Positions 62,576 through 64,000 of a stretch of DNA of 64,000 nucleotides are shown here, in pieces. The first letter of the stretch is position 1. Each line of letters begins with the position of its first letter. The DNA comes from Micromonospora sp. WMMD1128. Its GTDB lineage: Bacteria; Actinomycetota; Actinomycetes; Mycobacteriales; Micromonosporaceae. The translations under genes were made by a program, and so were the position numbers. The notes under the pieces were generated by a model. It worked only from the letters and a program-made list of their open reading frames with translations, had not been told where the DNA came from and made no database searches. The DNA lies in assembly GCF_027497235.1 (NCBI RefSeq), contig NZ_CP114902.1, positions 868,001-932,000 of the forward strand. The letters are read 5' to 3'.

Positions 62576-64000
62576 TTGAACACCCGCGACTGGCCGATCC
62601 GCGCCAAGTTGACCGCGCTGGTCATCGGCCCGGTGACCGGGCTGCTGGCGCTGTGGATCTTCGCCACCACGCTCACCTTCGGGCCCGCGCTCGATCTGCT
62701 CGCCGCCCGTACCCTCCTCTACGACCTGGGTCGGCCGGGCGAGAGCGTGGTCGCCGAGCTGCAACGGGAACGACGGCTCTCGGTGGTCCAGCTCGCCGGG
62801 GACGGCGTCCTGCCGGAGCTGGCCGGGCAACGCGGGCGCACCGATCGGGCCGTATCCGAGCTGCGCCGCCGGATCGACGGCGAGGAGTTGCGCGACGCGG
62901 CCGACGACCACCTCGACGCCCGGCTCGACCAACTGGGCGCGGCGCTTGACGCGTTGCCCGCGGGGCGGGTCTTCATCGACGACCGGAAGGTGGACCGGGC
63001 CGGCGCGGTCGGGCTCTACAGCGGGATGATCGGCTCGGCCTTCCAGGCGTTCTCCGCCATGGCCGCGACGCCCGACGTCCAGATCAACCGGGAGGCGTCC
63101 GCGCTCACCGCGCTGGGGCGCTCCCGTGAGCTGCTCGGCCAGGCCGACGCGCTGCTGGCCGGCGCAGTCACCGCCGGCCGGTACGCCGAGGGCGAGCACG
63201 AACAGCTGGTGCGGACGGTGGAGAACCAGCGGTTCCTGACCGAGAACGCGGTCGCCGATCTGCCGCCCGACGAGCGGGCCGACTACCAGCGACTGACCGA
63301 GGGCGGTGCGTTCCTCCGGCTGCGCGCCCTCCAGGACGCCCTGATCCGCTCTCCCGACCTGCCCGCCCGCTTCGACGTGCGTGCCTGGGAGACCAGCCAC
63401 GCCGAGGTCTGGGCGGGCCTGCGTGACTTCGAGTTGCGCGGGGCGGACGGTCTCACCGAACGTTCGGTGCCGATTGCGGCGCGGATCCTGATCCAGCTCG
63501 CCGTCGCCGGAGTGCTCGGCCTGGTCGCGATCGTGGTCTGCGTGCTCGTGGCGTTGCGGGTCGGCCGGTCGCTGGCGCAGCGGCTGACGAGCGTGCGCAC
63601 CGCCGCGACCGAGGTGGCCGAGCAGCGGCTGCCCGACGTCGTCGCCCGGCTGCGCCGGGGCGAGGAGGTCGACGTCGCCCGCGAGGCCCCCGAGCTGGAC
63701 CACGGCGGGGACGAGATCGGCCAGGTGGCGCGCGCGTTCAACGAGGTGCGCCGGACCGCCGTACGCGCCGCGGCCGACGAGGTCACCCTGCGCCGCGGGT
63801 TCAACGAGGTCATCCTCAACCTGGCCCGGCGCAGCCAGGGGCTGGTCCACCGTCAACTGGCGTTGCTGGACCGGCTGGAACGGCGCACCGAGGACCCGGA
63901 CGAGCTGGCCGGACTGTTCCAGGTCGATCACCTCGCCACCCGGCTCCGCCGGCACGCCGAGGACCTGGTCATCCTGGCCGGGGCCGCGCCGGGGCGGGGG
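62576..64000 (+). CDS. Conservon-type sensor kinase (CvnA-like), 3' end outside window
   Basis: At least 475 residues, cut by the window end. TTG 62576 with GCGAGG upstream opens a frame with: a first helix (LTALVIGPVTGLLALWIFAT); an extracellular nitrate/nitrite-sensing-type domain (about 45-300); a second helix (AVAGVLGLVAIVVCVLVAL); a HAMP-like region (about 325-375); and the start of the kinase part (RRSQGLVHRQLALLDRLE, VDHLATRLRRHAEDL). This matches CvnA of actinomycete conservons, which are followed by roadblock, DUF742 and GTPase genes. Those would lie just beyond 64000. Confidence 0.88.
   Translation, partial: MNTRDWPIRAKLTALVIGPVTGLLALWIFATTLTFGPALDLLAARTLLYDLGRPGESVVAELQRERRLSVVQLAGDGVLPELAGQRGRTDRAVSELRRRIDGEELRDAADDHLDARLDQLGAALDALPAGRVFIDDRKVDRAGAVGLYSGMIGSAFQAFSAMAATPDVQINREASALTALGRSRELLGQADALLAGAVTAGRYAEGEHEQLVRTVENQRFLTENAVADLPPDERADYQRLTEGGAFLRLRALQDALIRSPDLPARFDVRAWETSHAEVWAGLRDFELRGADGLTERSVPIAARILIQLAVAGVLGLVAIVVCVLVALRVGRSLAQRLTSVRTAATEVAEQRLPDVVARLRRGEEVDVAREAPELDHGGDEIGQVARAFNEVRRTAVRAAADEVTLRRGFNEVILNLARRSQGLVHRQLALLDRLERRTEDPDELAGLFQVDHLATRLRRHAEDLVILAGAAPGRG

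Overview
The window is a chromosomal segment of a very GC-rich filamentous actinomycete. The features that point there are NucS (the actinobacterial mismatch endonuclease), a tandem pair of Scy/FilP-type polar coiled-coil genes, the large ~1,690-residue NAD-glutamate dehydrogenase, a conservon-type sensor kinase, a cellulase behind a CebR-like operator, and many leaderless promoters. Gene content and order resemble the S. coelicolor region from the atp operon through nucS, filP/scy and the thiolase/meaB genes. The family Micromonosporaceae (for example Micromonospora) is my best guess from gene style and repeats; this is inference, not a database result. No rRNA, tRNA, CRISPR array, insertion sequence, phage or plasmid genes were seen. 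The genome core dominates, and all 54 genes called look intact apart from the two cut by the window edges.

Layout. 1-8.7 kb: F-type ATP synthase operon atpB-E-F-H-A-G-D, then an LCP-family envelope gene, then atpC behind its own terminator and promoter, then a DUF2550 gene. 9.3-12.6 kb: a VOC protein, cobalamin adenosyltransferase, MurA (with Asp at the usual catalytic Cys) and 3-hydroxybutyryl-CoA dehydrogenase. 12.6-18.6 kb: a Tat-exported esterase, then two divergent ABC transporters around a PadR regulator. 18.7-29.1 kb: ethylmalonyl-CoA mutase, DUF1540, DUF4126, nucS, an aldehyde dehydrogenase, an FHA protein, alpha/beta hydrolases and a double-length 3-hydroxyacyl-CoA dehydrogenase. 29.1-34.9 kb: an AI-2E-type membrane protein and two DivIVA/Scy/FilP-like coiled-coil proteins. 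35.1-43.3 kb: ccr, methylmalonyl-CoA epimerase, thiolase, meaB, an Asp23 protein, a GntR regulator and an isobutyryl-CoA-mutase-type large subunit. 43.5-53.0 kb: a YbbN-like protein, an arginase-fold protein, a class B-like penicillin-binding lipoprotein and the giant glutamate dehydrogenase. 53.1-57.7 kb: a sortase with a collagen-like linker, its likely surface substrate, and a secreted GH6 cellulase. 57.8-64 kb: a sodium:solute symporter pair, two related hypothetical proteins and the start of a conservon.

How the genes work together. Much of the ethylmalonyl-CoA pathway is scattered over 30 kb: thiolase, 3-hydroxybutyryl-CoA dehydrogenases, crotonyl-CoA carboxylase/reductase, ethylmalonyl-CoA mutase, epimerase, the MeaB chaperone and cobalamin adenosyltransferase, plus an isobutyryl-CoA mutase subunit. 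Six promoter regions in this set carry copies of one 16-bp motif, consensus CTTAGCGACCGTTCAG. I read it as an undescribed shared operator that makes the scattered genes a regulon.

A second striking layer is non-coding. There are seven copies of a ~58-bp GGGGCCCC-centred palindrome, each at the 3' end of a gene. Two loci share a hairpin-plus-third-arm element built on TGGACGTC. There is also a perfect 26-bp-stem hairpin and other short dispersed repeats.
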